Counted from the stretch's first letter, positions 8,575-17,243 are shown. The stretch: DNA of 64,000 bases from an uncultured Nitrososphaerales archaeon (GCA_938030895.1 CALHIV010000005.1:46163-110162); one strand, 5' to 3'. A program made the numbers and translations. The notes: generated by a model not told the origin, from the letters alone.

Positions 8575-9673
8575 TGCTCTTCAATACTGGACTTATCATC
8601 CCAGCCCTTATAGCATGGTCAGCAAGGATGAATGCAACCATGGCCTCCACAACTGGTACAGCCCTAGGCACAACACATGGATCGTGTCTACCTGCAACAA
8701 CGATCTCAGTGCTCTGCATACTCTCAAGATCTATAGTACTCTGAGCCTTTGCTATCGATGATGCTGGCTTGAATGCAACCCTGAGTAGCAGTGGCATACC
8801 ATTGCTGAGCCCTCCAAGTATACCTCCAGCGTTATTGCTGAGAGTAACCACCTTGCCATCCCTTACTGTATAGGGATCGTTATTCTCAGAGCCTCTCATC
8901 CTTGATCCATTGAAGCCGGATCCGAACTCAACACCCTTAACTGCTGGTATAGAGAATAATGCTCTACTCAGATCGGATTCTAGTGCACCAAATATTGGTT
9001 CTCCTAACCCTATAGGTAGGTTCAACGCAATACACTCTACAACCCCTCCAAGCGAGTCACCATCATGTCTAGCCTTCAATATCTCTTCTCTCATCAACTC
9101 TGCAACTCTAGGGTCTGGACATCTGACATCATTGCTGTATCTTAACCTCTTTGCATCAATGGACAGGTTTGGATCCATCCTTACCCCTCCTATCTCCAGC
9201 GTATATGCTATTATCTCTATCCCAAGGGTATATGCTAGTAACTTCTCTGCTACTGCTCCTCCCATCACCAATGCTGCAGTTAACCTTCCAGAGAACCTCC
9301 CTCCCCCTCTGTAATCGTTGTAGCCAGAGTACTTGACATATGCTGGGTAATCAGCATGCCCCGGCCTAGGCTTGAACCTTATCTGATCATATGCCCTAGA
9401 ATCCTGATCTTTATTCCAGATGAGCATGCATATAGGAGCACCAGTAGTATAGCCATTGAAGACTCCAGAGAGTATCTCAACCTTATCCTCCTCCTTCCTC
9501 TGGGTAGTAACTATCGACTGTCCAGGCCTCCTAAGATCCAACTTCCTCTGTATATCATCTTCCATTAAAGGGAGGCCAGCAGGACAGCCATCTACAACTA
9601 CCCCTACACATCTACCATGGCTCTCCCCAAATGTTATCATCATGAGACGCTCCCCTAATACATTGCCAAGCAT
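8567..9673 (-). CDS. aroC: chorismate synthase
   Basis: Chorismate synthase removes phosphate from 5-enolpyruvylshikimate-3-phosphate to give chorismate, using reduced FMN. Signature segments include MLGNVLGERLMMITFGESHG at the start, RPGHADYPAYVKY, DYRGGGRFSGR and a C-terminal AGRHDPCVVPRAVPVVEAM. The length (about 368 residues) is typical. An in-frame TTG lies two codons upstream (9679); I prefer ATG 9673 because the family begins M-x-GN. It is the first gene of the second half of the aro block and overlaps the next gene by 8 bases. Confidence 0.96.
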   Translation of the reverse strand: MLGNVLGERLMMITFGESHGRCVGVVVDGCPAGLPLMEDDIQRKLDLRRPGQSIVTTQRKEEDKVEILSGVFNGYTTGAPICMLIWNKDQDSRAYDQIRFKPRPGHADYPAYVKYSGYNDYRGGGRFSGRLTAALVMGGAVAEKLLAYTLGIEIIAYTLEIGGVRMDPNLSIDAKRLRYSNDVRCPDPRVAELMREEILKARHDGDSLGGVVECIALNLPIGLGEPIFGALESDLSRALFSIPAVKGVEFGSGFNGSRMRGSENNDPYTVRDGKVVTLSNNAGGILGGLSNGMPLLLRVAFKPASSIAKAQSTIDLESMQSTEIVVAGRHDPCVVPRAVPVVEAMVAFILADHAIRAGMISPVLKSSE

Positions 9674-9719
9674 ATGCAAGCCTTATCTATATAGAGACAT
9701 ATATCTTTTAAAATCATAG

Positions 9720-9739
9720 TCTTACATTTAAAAGTAAGA
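9720..9739 (+). promoter_or_regulatory. TATA box inside a perfect palindrome, methyltransferase promoter
   Basis: TCTTAC (9720-9725) and GTAAGA (9734-9739) form a perfect 6-bp inverted repeat around ATTTAAAA, itself the TATA box centred about 26 bases before ATG 9756. A dimeric regulator could occlude TBP here; that is inference. Confidence 0.5.
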
Positions 9740-9755
9740 TAGGCAAAGCAATGGC

Positions 9756-10472
9756 ATGTTCAGGTGTAGATCAAACAATATAGTAAAGATAGATGATGAT
9801 AACATCATAATCTTTGATGACTTTTGTAACGTTGAACTTACTGAGAAGGCAGATATGATATTCAGCGATCCACCATTTGGCATAGACTTCAAGGCAAACA
9901 TGACAACATACAATAGAAGTCCAGACGCACTATCATATGTTGAGATAGCAAACAAGGAGTATCCAGAATTCATAAGGAGCCTTGTGGGATGGTGTTATAG
10001 GAACCTGAAGGATGATGGGAGTATGTGGCTCGTCTCAGGTTGGAATAACCTAAGGCATGTGCTTGACGCAGTTGAGGATACAGGCTTCATTACACTCAAC
10101 CATGTGATATGGAAGTACCAGTTCGGTGTATTTACACGCAAGAGGTTTGTAACCTCTCACTACCATCTCCTACTACTTGTAAAGGATAAGTATAGGTATA
10201 CTTTCAATAAGCCAGAGCATTATGCTGAGGATGTATGGATGATAAAGAGACCATATCAGCGTGGTGAGGCTACCGCTGGTAACGAACTCCCAGATGAACT
10301 GGTTGAGAGATGCATCTATACATCATCTAACAAGGGCGATCTTGTAGTTGATCCTGTGCTAGGTTCAGGAACAACGATGAAGGTATGCAGAAGGATGGGT
10401 AGGAGGTGTATAGGGATAGAGGTTAACCCTGCGCTTGAAACAAGGATAAGGAGGAAACTTTTGCATAATTAA
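9756..10472 (+). CDS. DNA methyltransferase (N6-adenine or N4-cytosine type)
   Basis: The 238-residue enzyme has the amino-methyltransferase catalytic motif SDPPFG at residues 37-42, followed by a target-recognition stretch and then the SAM-binding motif DPVLGSG at 199-205. This order (catalytic motif first, SAM motif last) is the beta class. There is no adjacent restriction gene, so it is an orphan methyltransferase, perhaps used for genome marking. It is the only plus-strand gene inside a 10-kb minus-strand aromatic block and separates aroC from aroA. Adenine versus cytosine specificity cannot be told from the motif DPPF alone. Confidence 0.9.
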   Translation: MFRCRSNNIVKIDDDNIIIFDDFCNVELTEKADMIFSDPPFGIDFKANMTTYNRSPDALSYVEIANKEYPEFIRSLVGWCYRNLKDDGSMWLVSGWNNLRHVLDAVEDTGFITLNHVIWKYQFGVFTRKRFVTSHYHLLLLVKDKYRYTFNKPEHYAEDVWMIKRPYQRGEATAGNELPDELVERCIYTSSNKGDLVVDPVLGSGTTMKVCRRMGRRCIGIEVNPALETRIRRKLLHN

Positions 10473-10509
10473 TTCTACAGTGAAAACGGAGGGTTACATC
10501 GTGCAAATA

Positions 10510-11850
10510 TTAGCCTATAACCTTTACATCAGCACCTATACTTGCAAGATCATCTAGAAATGATGGATAGGATACATCAACACTACTAACCCCTCTAACC
10601 ACTGAATGCTCAGTGAGCATCGATGCTATGCATAGTACCATGAATAGTCTATGATCATCATAGGACTCAAGTACAGCATTACTGAGGGTCTTTGGAGGGA
10701 TTATTACAAGACCATCATCCATCTCTTTTACAACTGCTCCAAACTTGCTCAACTCTCTAGCAAGGTTTGCTATCCTATCAGTCTCCTTGAATCTTGCATG
10801 TGCAACACCCCTTATCTCAACGCTCCCCTTACTCTTTAATGCAAGTACAGCAACCACAGGTAGAAGGTCTGGGGTATCAGCAAGGTTGAATGAACCACCA
10901 TCCAATCTGCTCTCCTCAACATGCACCATGCCCCTTCCAGTATCAACATGTATACTTGCACCCATATCCCTGAGTATATCAACTATCCTTGAGTCTCCCT
11001 GAGGTAGTGTAAAGTCAAGGCCCTCGACCCTAACGCTCCCAGCGAGGGCACCAGCAGCAAGCATTATCGCAGCACTGGAGAAGTCCCCAGGTACAGTAAA
11101 GTTAGCATGCTTGTACTCTTGCCTTGCTATGCTGTATTGCCTGTAATCATAGTTATCAACAACCGCTGAGAATATCTTCATTGTTGCTATGGTTGAGTCT
11201 ATGTATGGCTTTGATACCTGCTCCCCTCCAACACTCAACTCCACATCATGCCTTGCATACACAGATGGTATGAGTAGGGCAGAGATGAACTGGCTAGATA
11301 TGCTTCCAGTTATCCTTGCATAACCTCCCTCAATACCATTCCCATTGACTAGCAGTGGAGGCGTACCATCTGCAAGTGATCTGCATTGCACTCCTAACTG
11401 CTTTAATGCATCAAGCAATGGCTGCATGGGCCTCCTATTAAGGCTAGAGTCACCATAGAGTAACGTGCTCCCTTCCTTAACAAGCGCTGATATGGCAGCA
11501 AGGATCCTTATGGTTGTACCAGAGTTCTCTGCATCTATCTCCCTGTAGCCAATGCTGAACTCCCTTCTACCATGGATAATCAATATCCTCCCTCTCTTAC
11601 CACTACTATTACCCTTGCTAATCCCCTCCTCATCTTCATCATCTACAACCTCTATATACGAACCAAGTACCCTACAACCATGTATTGTAGCATTAGTATC
11701 CCTAGCAAGGAGCGCATTCCTAACTATAGATGCTTTACCATCATCCACAAGGGAAGAGATCACGATCGCTCTATGTGTATAGCTCTTGCTTGGAGGGCAG
11801 AGTATACTTCCATCTATCCTTGAGCGTCTAACCTCAACGCTATCCCTCAA
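10510..11850 (-). CDS. aroA: 3-phosphoshikimate 1-carboxyvinyltransferase (EPSP synthase)
   Basis: EPSP synthase transfers enolpyruvate from PEP to shikimate-3-phosphate. The 446-residue sequence shows the N-terminal CPPSKSYTHRA substrate loop, DAENSGTTIRIL, LNRRPMQPLLDAL, GDFSSAAIML and the C-terminal KETDRIANLA and DDHRLFM motifs. An acidic/Gly-Ser low-complexity insertion (DNA about 11575-11650, with DDEDEEG then GNSSGKRG) is lodged in the first domain and is absent from most family members. The gene overlaps the end of the shikimate kinase gene by 11 bases. Confidence 0.95.
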   Translation of the reverse strand: MRDSVEVRRSRIDGSILCPPSKSYTHRAIVISSLVDDGKASIVRNALLARDTNATIHGCRVLGSYIEVVDDEDEEGISKGNSSGKRGRILIIHGRREFSIGYREIDAENSGTTIRILAAISALVKEGSTLLYGDSSLNRRPMQPLLDALKQLGVQCRSLADGTPPLLVNGNGIEGGYARITGSISSQFISALLIPSVYARHDVELSVGGEQVSKPYIDSTIATMKIFSAVVDNYDYRQYSIARQEYKHANFTVPGDFSSAAIMLAAGALAGSVRVEGLDFTLPQGDSRIVDILRDMGASIHVDTGRGMVHVEESRLDGGSFNLADTPDLLPVVAVLALKSKGSVEIRGVAHARFKETDRIANLARELSKFGAVVKEMDDGLVIIPPKTLSNAVLESYDDHRLFMVLCIASMLTEHSVVRGVSSVDVSYPSFLDDLASIGADVKVIG

Positions 11851-12760
11851 CTATGCTCACCATCGCCTTCTCATTACTTGCTCTACTCCTTATAACCTCT
11901 CCGTAGTTCTGCCATGAAGATGCTATATCACTAGCCTTCTTCTCGCTATCGGTGATAGCAGTAACTGCAGGGCCATTACCGCTGATCCCTGCTGCTAGGG
12001 CACCATTCTCAAGAGCCTCCAGAACAAGATGATACGGGATCGATAGTAGAGATGATACTAGCAAACCGTTAAGCACCATAGCATCCCAGTACCTCCCATC
12101 CTCTGCTAACCTTACAGCATGGTTGAAGTGCTCTACAAGTAGAGGCTGCCTAAGCTTCATGGGATCGCTCCTCTTTATCCCCATTGGAAGGAGTATCACA
12201 ACATTGATGCCCTCATCAACCTTCTCATACTTGAGTATCCTCCTCGCATAGTTATCTGTAACGAATATGCCACCAAAGTAGCATGCACATGCATCATCGA
12301 ACGCCCCAGTTATGCTGACCTTGCTCTCTATAGATGCTGATACTGCATCACCTATGATATGAATATCTCTAGCAGTTATCCCATCATAGCCATGACTATC
12401 ATCGTGAGCATCAACTAGCCTATGGCATGCAAGCGCTATAGCATTTGAGAGAGCACTAGAACTCTTGAGACCATAGCCCACAGGTATCCTCGACCTTATC
12501 TCTATATCGATATCCTTACTCTTGAGTATACCATATGGTATGATCCTCTTGATTATGTTATGAACAAAGTCTGTACTCCCTGTATTCACTGTTATTATAC
12601 CGCTCCCACCATCTCTCATGCTAACATTGACACTCATCCCTAACCCTATACCAAGGGTCGAGCCCTTGCAGGTTGGTATCGCATTGACTATGGATATTGC
12701 ACCATGCATCTTCACTATCGCAATCTTAGTCTTGCGACCTTTACTATCATACATGCTCAT
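11840..12760 (-). CDS. aroK: shikimate kinase, archaeal GHMP type
   Basis: The 306-residue protein belongs to the GHMP kinase superfamily rather than to the bacterial P-loop shikimate kinases. The ATP-binding motif is PVGYGLKSSSALSNA, and the C-terminal GHMP motif is ISGNGPAV. Archaeal shikimate kinases are of this type, and its place between aroE and aroA with a 5-base gap and an 11-base overlap fixes the function. It phosphorylates shikimate at the 3-hydroxyl. Confidence 0.93.
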   Translation of the reverse strand: MSMYDSKGRKTKIAIVKMHGAISIVNAIPTCKGSTLGIGLGMSVNVSMRDGGSGIITVNTGSTDFVHNIIKRIIPYGILKSKDIDIEIRSRIPVGYGLKSSSALSNAIALACHRLVDAHDDSHGYDGITARDIHIIGDAVSASIESKVSITGAFDDACACYFGGIFVTDNYARRILKYEKVDEGINVVILLPMGIKRSDPMKLRQPLLVEHFNHAVRLAEDGRYWDAMVLNGLLVSSLLSIPYHLVLEALENGALAAGISGNGPAVTAITDSEKKASDIASSWQNYGEVIRSRASNEKAMVSIVEG

Positions 12761-12765
12761 GTTAA

Positions 12766-13710
12766 CTACCCCAACAAGTATGATAGTACAGCCCTTTGCA
12801 TGACATCCCTAGGCGCATCTATACCAAGCCAGATATCCAGAGCCTTTGCTCCCTGCTCCACGAGCATCTCATAGCCATGGATAACAGTAGCATTTGCCTT
12901 CATCGCATTCCTTATCAACCTAGTCTCCATAGGCTTGTAGACCAGATCATATACTATACTATCACCATCTATATCACTGCTATCTAGTATGCTAAAATCC
13001 TCATACCCATGATAGCCATGCATGCCTAGTGGTGTAGCGTTGACTATGAGATGGCATCCCTTGGAGTAGATCTTTGCATGCTCCAGTTCTACTACCCTGC
13101 ACTCTACCCCAGCACTCACTGCCATCTCATAGAGTGCTCTTACCCTACCATCATCAACCCTCCTGCTAGCGATCACTACCTTACCAATATGCTCATCGAT
13201 CAGTGCTACCAACACTGCTCTAGCAGCACCACCAGCACCTATGATCATCACATCCTTACCATTCAACGCTATACCTCTCTTCCTCAATGGCTGGATGAAG
13301 CCATATACATCAGTGTTGTAGCCCTTCAGCATCGAGCCATCAACCTTCACGGTGTTTGCTGCGTTAACCCTTCTACATAGAGGGTCTAGGTGATCTAGCA
13401 TATCCATTATCCTTATCTTGTGTGGTATAGTCACGTTGAAGCCCAGTGCCTTGCTCCTTAGCACCTCAAGCATGCTACTCAACTCATGCTCCCTAACCCT
13501 CATAGCAATATACCTGTAACTAAGCCCTAGGGAAGAGAATACAGCATTATGCATAGCTGGGGATAGGGAGTGCTCTATAGGGTCTCCTATGACACAGAAG
13601 ATCTTACCATCCCCACTATCACTGCCTACACTACCATCTTTATTGTAACTCTCACCTGCCTCTATCCTACATGATGGATAGAATCTATTTCCCATCTCAA
13701 CCCCTCTCAT
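12766..13710 (-). CDS. aroE: shikimate dehydrogenase
   Basis: The 314-residue enzyme reduces 3-dehydroshikimate to shikimate with NADPH. Motifs are FCVIGDPIEHSLSPAMHN (shikimate-binding), FNVTIPHK with the catalytic lysine, NTDVYGF, and the Rossmann GAGGAAR loop; VYDLVYKPMETRL and EMLVEQGAKA follow. The first 35 residues (with a Gly/Ser/Asp-rich GSVGSDSGDG stretch) exceed the family start; ATG 13710 abuts the aroD stop directly, so the extension is probably translated, but an internal start is possible. Confidence 0.94.
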   Translation of the reverse strand: MRGVEMGNRFYPSCRIEAGESYNKDGSVGSDSGDGKIFCVIGDPIEHSLSPAMHNAVFSSLGLSYRYIAMRVREHELSSMLEVLRSKALGFNVTIPHKIRIMDMLDHLDPLCRRVNAANTVKVDGSMLKGYNTDVYGFIQPLRKRGIALNGKDVMIIGAGGAARAVLVALIDEHIGKVVIASRRVDDGRVRALYEMAVSAGVECRVVELEHAKIYSKGCHLIVNATPLGMHGYHGYEDFSILDSSDIDGDSIVYDLVYKPMETRLIRNAMKANATVIHGYEMLVEQGAKALDIWLGIDAPRDVMQRAVLSYLLG

Positions 13711-14481
13711 CTAATCTATAGTGCTATGCAGTACAGAGTCTATGAGTCCTGTAACCATATTTATGGTATCCCTATCATTCCTGATGCTTCTTGTGTAGCC
13801 CATCTCATGCATGACCCTGTATACCCTCCTCATCTGTGCTATGGTGAGTTGTGATGGTGCTAGAGGTTCATCTAGAGCAGCGTATGTGAATGGTGCACCC
13901 AGCATAGTGCATAGTACTCTCGATGCAAGCCCATACTTGCCCATACAGAATGCTACAAGTTGGATATCCTTACCCTTTGCAATATCGTAGAGGGCTAGTA
14001 TGATCCCATTATCCTCTATCCTCTCTGCCATGGTCACTATCTTAACGCTCCTACTATACTCTAACATCCCATCCATTATCTCAGCAAGCCTATTAATGCT
14101 CGGGGTGTGGTTGAAGTCATGATAGGATATGAGCAGATCGGAGTTGAGCGCTCTAAGATGATAATAGAGTTCCTCATCCTTTATTGCCTTATACTCAATA
14201 TCTAAGAGCATTGGTCTGAACGAGGCTAGCCTCTTCAATACTATAAGCCTATCAGCCTCACTCCCATTAAAGAATCCGCCCTCATCCCTGCTCCTACATG
14301 TGAAGATCATCCTATCCCTATACTCCATAACAGTATACAGTAGATCGTTTATAGCATCCTTGCTAGAGTAATCGAACCTAACCTCTACCATATCGGAGCC
14401 TTCATTGAACGCCCTTGCAATATCCTCTGCAAGACCCATCTTATCCCTTGCTGGTATACTCGTACATATCTTACTCTTCAT
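13711..14481 (-). CDS. aroD: 3-dehydroquinate dehydratase, type I
   Basis: The 256-residue enzyme is a type I dehydroquinase that dehydrates 3-dehydroquinate through a Schiff base. Visible motifs are VEVRFDY (substrate strand), IFTCRSRDEGG, ISYHDFNHTP (catalytic His) and VKIVTMAE carrying the Schiff-base Lys. A TATA-like CCTTTATATGG lies about 14513-14523 in the 101-base gap before it, so this half of the operon may have an internal promoter. The stop codon touches the aroE start. Confidence 0.93.
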   Translation of the reverse strand: MKSKICTSIPARDKMGLAEDIARAFNEGSDMVEVRFDYSSKDAINDLLYTVMEYRDRMIFTCRSRDEGGFFNGSEADRLIVLKRLASFRPMLLDIEYKAIKDEELYYHLRALNSDLLISYHDFNHTPSINRLAEIMDGMLEYSRSVKIVTMAERIEDNGIILALYDIAKGKDIQLVAFCMGKYGLASRVLCTMLGAPFTYAALDEPLAPSQLTIAQMRRVYRVMHEMGYTRSIRNDRDTINMVTGLIDSVLHSTID

Positions 14482-14582
14482 TCCACACTACCATCATATA
14501 CATAACAACATCACCATATAAAGGATAGATATAGTTGTGGTAATAATGTGGTGTGAATCAACAGAACATAAGGTAAATCATT

Positions 14583-15668
14583 CTACTTCTCGAGGATGAA
14601 CTCATCCACCTCTATGCCAAAGTGTCTACCCTTGCTACCCTTTGCATATACCAGTACCTCATCCCCAACCTTCATATCTGTGACTGCGATAAGCCTACAG
14701 TCTCTGCCTATGAACCTTATCGTCTCTGCATTCTGCACTATTATGCTACCCTCTTCCTTCACACCATCGATATCAACCTCAGCCTTAACAAGCCTCATGG
14801 GCCTCGTCTCTATCTTGACCCTTCCTACAACTACATTCCTAGCCTTCCCATCCTTATCTACTATGAGCACCTCATCCCCAGCCTCCAACTCTGAGAGGTA
14901 CTTTGTCCTGCCATCTGGCATCAGTGTATAGCAGTGTACTGCTCCAGCATTGACCCTGAACGGTCTTGGGGATGTGAACTCAGAGCCTATAGCCTCATTA
15001 TGCATGAGGAACATGAAGTTTGCCCTACTCCCTATGAGCATACCCTCTCCAACCTTCAGCATAGACGCTGTATCAACGCATACCCTCTCCCCTATACCAG
15101 AGTCCCTAACATCCTTAACTATGGCATACCTTAACCTGAACTCCTTGCTCTGCATGTAGACTAGGCTCTGTTTAACACTCGCTATATCACTAGTCTCTAG
15201 AACGACACCATCAACACCAAGTTGGAGTACGTTGAACAGTGTCCTAACCTCCCCAGCATCCCTTGCATATGCGAATATCTTTGTATCCATACCCTGTAAC
15301 TTTGCTATTATATTCTCTAGGGGTATTATCCTCCAGTCATCGGCATCTACAAGCACAAAATCAGCATTGCTCTTTGCAGCATCAACTATGGTATCCTCAT
15401 CACTCTTGCCCCTTATCTTGATGAGTAGGCCAGCACTCTCCCCATTGCTCTTCCTCTTGATGAGTTCATCCATGCTTGAGCATATCTTCATATCTGCAGA
15501 ATCGCTCTCATGGATTGTTATGAAGCCATCCAATGATATAGGCGAGGATGGGTCTATGTAGATGTACCTTATACCCTCATCCTTCAGTTGGGTTAGTAAT
15601 TGCTCTAGATTAGAGCCTATAGGCTTGACTATTAGAGACTTACCCTTGCCAATGTATCTGCCTATCAT
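14583..15668 (-). CDS. aroB': 3-dehydroquinate synthase II (AroB')
   Basis: This 361-residue protein is the archaeal dehydroquinate synthase II, which oxidatively deaminates and cyclises 2-amino-3,7-dideoxy-D-threo-hept-6-ulosonate (ADH) to 3-dehydroquinate using NAD. It is unrelated to bacterial AroB. Conserved blocks include VGEGMLIGSRANFMFLMHNE, RPFRVNAGAVHCY and YLSELEAGDEVLIVD. Its ATG directly follows the stop of the ADH synthase gene, and the two enzymes act consecutively. Confidence 0.95.
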   Translation of the reverse strand: MIGRYIGKGKSLIVKPIGSNLEQLLTQLKDEGIRYIYIDPSSPISLDGFITIHESDSADMKICSSMDELIKRKSNGESAGLLIKIRGKSDEDTIVDAAKSNADFVLVDADDWRIIPLENIIAKLQGMDTKIFAYARDAGEVRTLFNVLQLGVDGVVLETSDIASVKQSLVYMQSKEFRLRYAIVKDVRDSGIGERVCVDTASMLKVGEGMLIGSRANFMFLMHNEAIGSEFTSPRPFRVNAGAVHCYTLMPDGRTKYLSELEAGDEVLIVDKDGKARNVVVGRVKIETRPMRLVKAEVDIDGVKEEGSIIVQNAETIRFIGRDCRLIAVTDMKVGDEVLVYAKGSKGRHFGIEVDEFILEK

Positions 15669-16454
15669 TCATCCACCAACCTCCTTAAGCGCCTCCTTGA
15701 TGCTTGCATTCTCAAATATTATGCTTGCTAGAGCCTTTATCATTGCTGGAGGATCCCTATGCTGGAATATATTCCTTCCAAATGTAACACCTATAGCCCC
15801 AGCCTCCATTGCTCCTTTGGTCATCTCTAACACCTCCTCATCGCTACTTGCCTTTGGGCCTCCTGCTATCACTATAGGTACAGGGCATCCCTTGACTACC
15901 CTCCTGAAACTATCTGGATCCCCAGTATATACAGTCTTCACTATATCTGCACCGGCCTCAGCACCAACCCTTGCTGTATGTGCAACCACCTCTGGATCAT
16001 GTGGGTTCTTTATATTCTCGCCTCTAGGATACATCATTGCTATGAATGGCATATTCCACTCTATACACTCGCTTGCTACTTGCCCTAGCTTGATGAGCAT
16101 CTCAGGCTCCTCCTTGGAGCCTATGTTTATGTGAACCGATACACCATCTGCACCAAGCCTCACAGCATCCTTAACGCTACCCATGAGTACCTTCCTGTTT
16201 GGTGCAGGGCCTAGGCTTGTGCTACCCGAGAGATGGATTATCACACCAACCCTGCTCGGTCTAGGCATGCTCTTCAGTATACCCTTGTTGACGAGCACAC
16301 TGGTGAGCCCAGAATCCTCACACCTATATATCATGCTATGGATATCATCTATCCCTGCTATAGGACCTGAGGAGATACCATGATCCATGGGGATGCAGAG
16401 CATCTTACCATCCCTAAGTATCCTGCTTAGTCTAACCTCCCTCCCAGTAACCAT
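15669..16454 (-). CDS. aroA': ADH synthase (2-amino-3,7-dideoxy-D-threo-hept-6-ulosonate synthase)
   Basis: The 261-residue class I aldolase-like enzyme condenses 6-deoxy-5-ketofructose 1-phosphate with aspartate semialdehyde, the archaeal entry to aromatic amino acids. Motifs are CIPMDHGISSGP, ADGVSVHINIGS, YPRGENIKNPHD, VKTVYTGDP (Schiff-base lysine) and VIAGGPK. It is the first gene of the aro operon, and ATG 16454 lies close downstream of a TATA box. Aspartate kinase elsewhere in the window feeds its aspartate semialdehyde substrate. Confidence 0.95.
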   Translation of the reverse strand: MVTGREVRLSRILRDGKMLCIPMDHGISSGPIAGIDDIHSMIYRCEDSGLTSVLVNKGILKSMPRPSRVGVIIHLSGSTSLGPAPNRKVLMGSVKDAVRLGADGVSVHINIGSKEEPEMLIKLGQVASECIEWNMPFIAMMYPRGENIKNPHDPEVVAHTARVGAEAGADIVKTVYTGDPDSFRRVVKGCPVPIVIAGGPKASSDEEVLEMTKGAMEAGAIGVTFGRNIFQHRDPPAMIKALASIIFENASIKEALKEVGG

Positions 16455-16474
16455 AGGGAAGAAAGAAAATGAAC

Positions 16475-16486
16475 CTATTTAAAAAA
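16475..16486 (-). promoter_or_regulatory. TATA box of the aro operon
   Basis: On the minus strand TTTTTTAAATAG is centred about 27 bases before ATG 16454, indicating a leaderless aro transcript. Confidence 0.65.
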
Positions 16487-16544
16487 GTTGTTAAAGTATA
16501 TCTTGTGTTGAGTTATGATTGCTCTATCCACACAAAGTTGTAAC

Positions 16545-16760
16545 CTAAGATACGATCTCTGCTGTAGCGAACCTGTTTGCAACGTTGGATATCCTTATCT
16601 TATACTCCTTCCCTATCTCTGCGCCCTGTACAAATATCACAAAACCCTTGATCCTTGCAACACCATCGCCCTTCCTACTCATCTCATCTATCCTTACTGT
16701 GTACTCCTGTCCCTTCTCGACTGGCTTAGGTCTTATATCGAAGCCTGTATTTCTTTTCGT
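16545..16760 (-). CDS. TRAM-domain RNA-binding protein with ACG in place of a start codon
   Basis: The frame encodes a small TRAM protein. From the ACG it is 71 residues; the core has EYTVRIDEMSRKGDGVARI, KGFVIFVQGAEIGKE and RISNVANRFATAEIV, the standard single-TRAM pattern of archaeal RNA chaperone-like proteins. No ATG, GTG or TTG exists before the middle of the domain, and a TAA lies three codons upstream of the ACG. AGGAGG (16774-16769) lies 8 bases before ACG 16760-16758, so that codon is the best start. The following residues KRNTGFDIRPKPVEKG match the usual N-terminus of the family. A sequencing error ATG to ACG is the main alternative. Confidence 0.8.
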   Translation of the reverse strand, partial: TKRNTGFDIRPKPVEKGQEYTVRIDEMSRKGDGVARIKGFVIFVQGAEIGKEYKIRISNVANRFATAEIVS

Positions 16761-16792
16761 ACGTTACACCTCCTACTCCTCTTCTCTTCACC

Positions 16793-16803
16793 TAAATATA
16801 AAT
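16793..16803 (-). promoter_or_regulatory. TATA box of TRAM gene
   Basis: TTTATATTTAG on the minus strand lies about 38 bases before the ACG codon, so transcription should begin close to the AGGAGG element and leave a leader of roughly 12 bases. Confidence 0.5.
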
Positions 16804-16900
16804 CAATAGAGTATGATGATTTTATGCATGGTATTCTTGCAATTTAATCCCATGAGTAGATGGTAGACCTGAGCAGTAAAACAACGGTTATATGGTAAAC

Positions 16901-16910
16901 GTTAAATATG
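16901..16910 (+). promoter_or_regulatory. TATA box of tusA
   Basis: GTTAAATATG is centred about 28 bases before ATG 16933, fitting a leaderless mRNA. Confidence 0.55.
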
Positions 16911-16932
16911 ATATCATGGTTGTGCATCCTAT

Positions 16933-17175
16933 ATGAGTAGTGAAGTAAGCCAAGATGTGAAGACCATAGATGTTAGAGGTTTATTCTGTCCAGAGCCGGT
17001 ATTCAGGACCAAGATAGCTATGGAGAGGCTCACTGTTGGTAGTATGCTCAAGGTCATAGCGGATGACCCAGATGCTGAGGAGGATATAAAGAGATGGGTT
17101 CAGAGGACTGGTCATGAGCTTATAAGTCTAAGCAAAGAAGGTAACAATCTAATCTTCCTTATAAGGAAGAAGTAA
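16933..17175 (+). CDS. tusA: TusA/SirA-family sulfur carrier protein
   Basis: The 80-residue protein is a single TusA domain with the persulfide-carrying CPEP motif (Cys19, Pro22) after IDVRGLF, and the usual KVIADDPDAEEDIKRW and GHELISL segments. TusA proteins relay sulfane sulfur from rhodanese or cysteine desulfurase to acceptors such as tRNA-thiolation or cofactor pathways. A cysteine synthase gene follows after a purine tract, and a two-domain rhodanese is encoded elsewhere in the window, so a sulfur-relay role is plausible. Confidence 0.93.
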   Translation: MSSEVSQDVKTIDVRGLFCPEPVFRTKIAMERLTVGSMLKVIADDPDAEEDIKRWVQRTGHELISLSKEGNNLIFLIRKK

Positions 17176-17186
17176 GGAGGAGGAAT

Positions 17187-17238
17187 GAGGAAGAAGGAGG
17201 GAGGAAGAAGGAAGAAGGAGGAAGGAAGAAGAGGAGGA
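17187..17238 (+). repeat. 52-base uninterrupted polypurine tract
   Basis: Between tusA and the cysteine synthase gene the plus strand is pure A/G from 17187 to 17238 (and nearly so from 17163), built from GGAAGAA and GGAGGA units. It ends in GAGGAGGA, which serves as the ribosome-binding sequence of the next gene. It reads as a false Leu/Pro/Ser ORF on the other strand. Confidence 0.9.
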
Positions 17239-17243
17239 TATTG

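Noticed and set aside
9756..10472. Restriction-modification system
   Set aside because: Only the methyltransferase is present; neither neighbour resembles an endonuclease or specificity subunit.
16813..16873. Possible C/D-box small RNA (ATGATGA ... CTGA)
   Set aside because: C- and D-like boxes are about 60 bases apart, but no D' box, good C' box or terminal stem is present, and the interval also holds the TRAM and tusA promoters.
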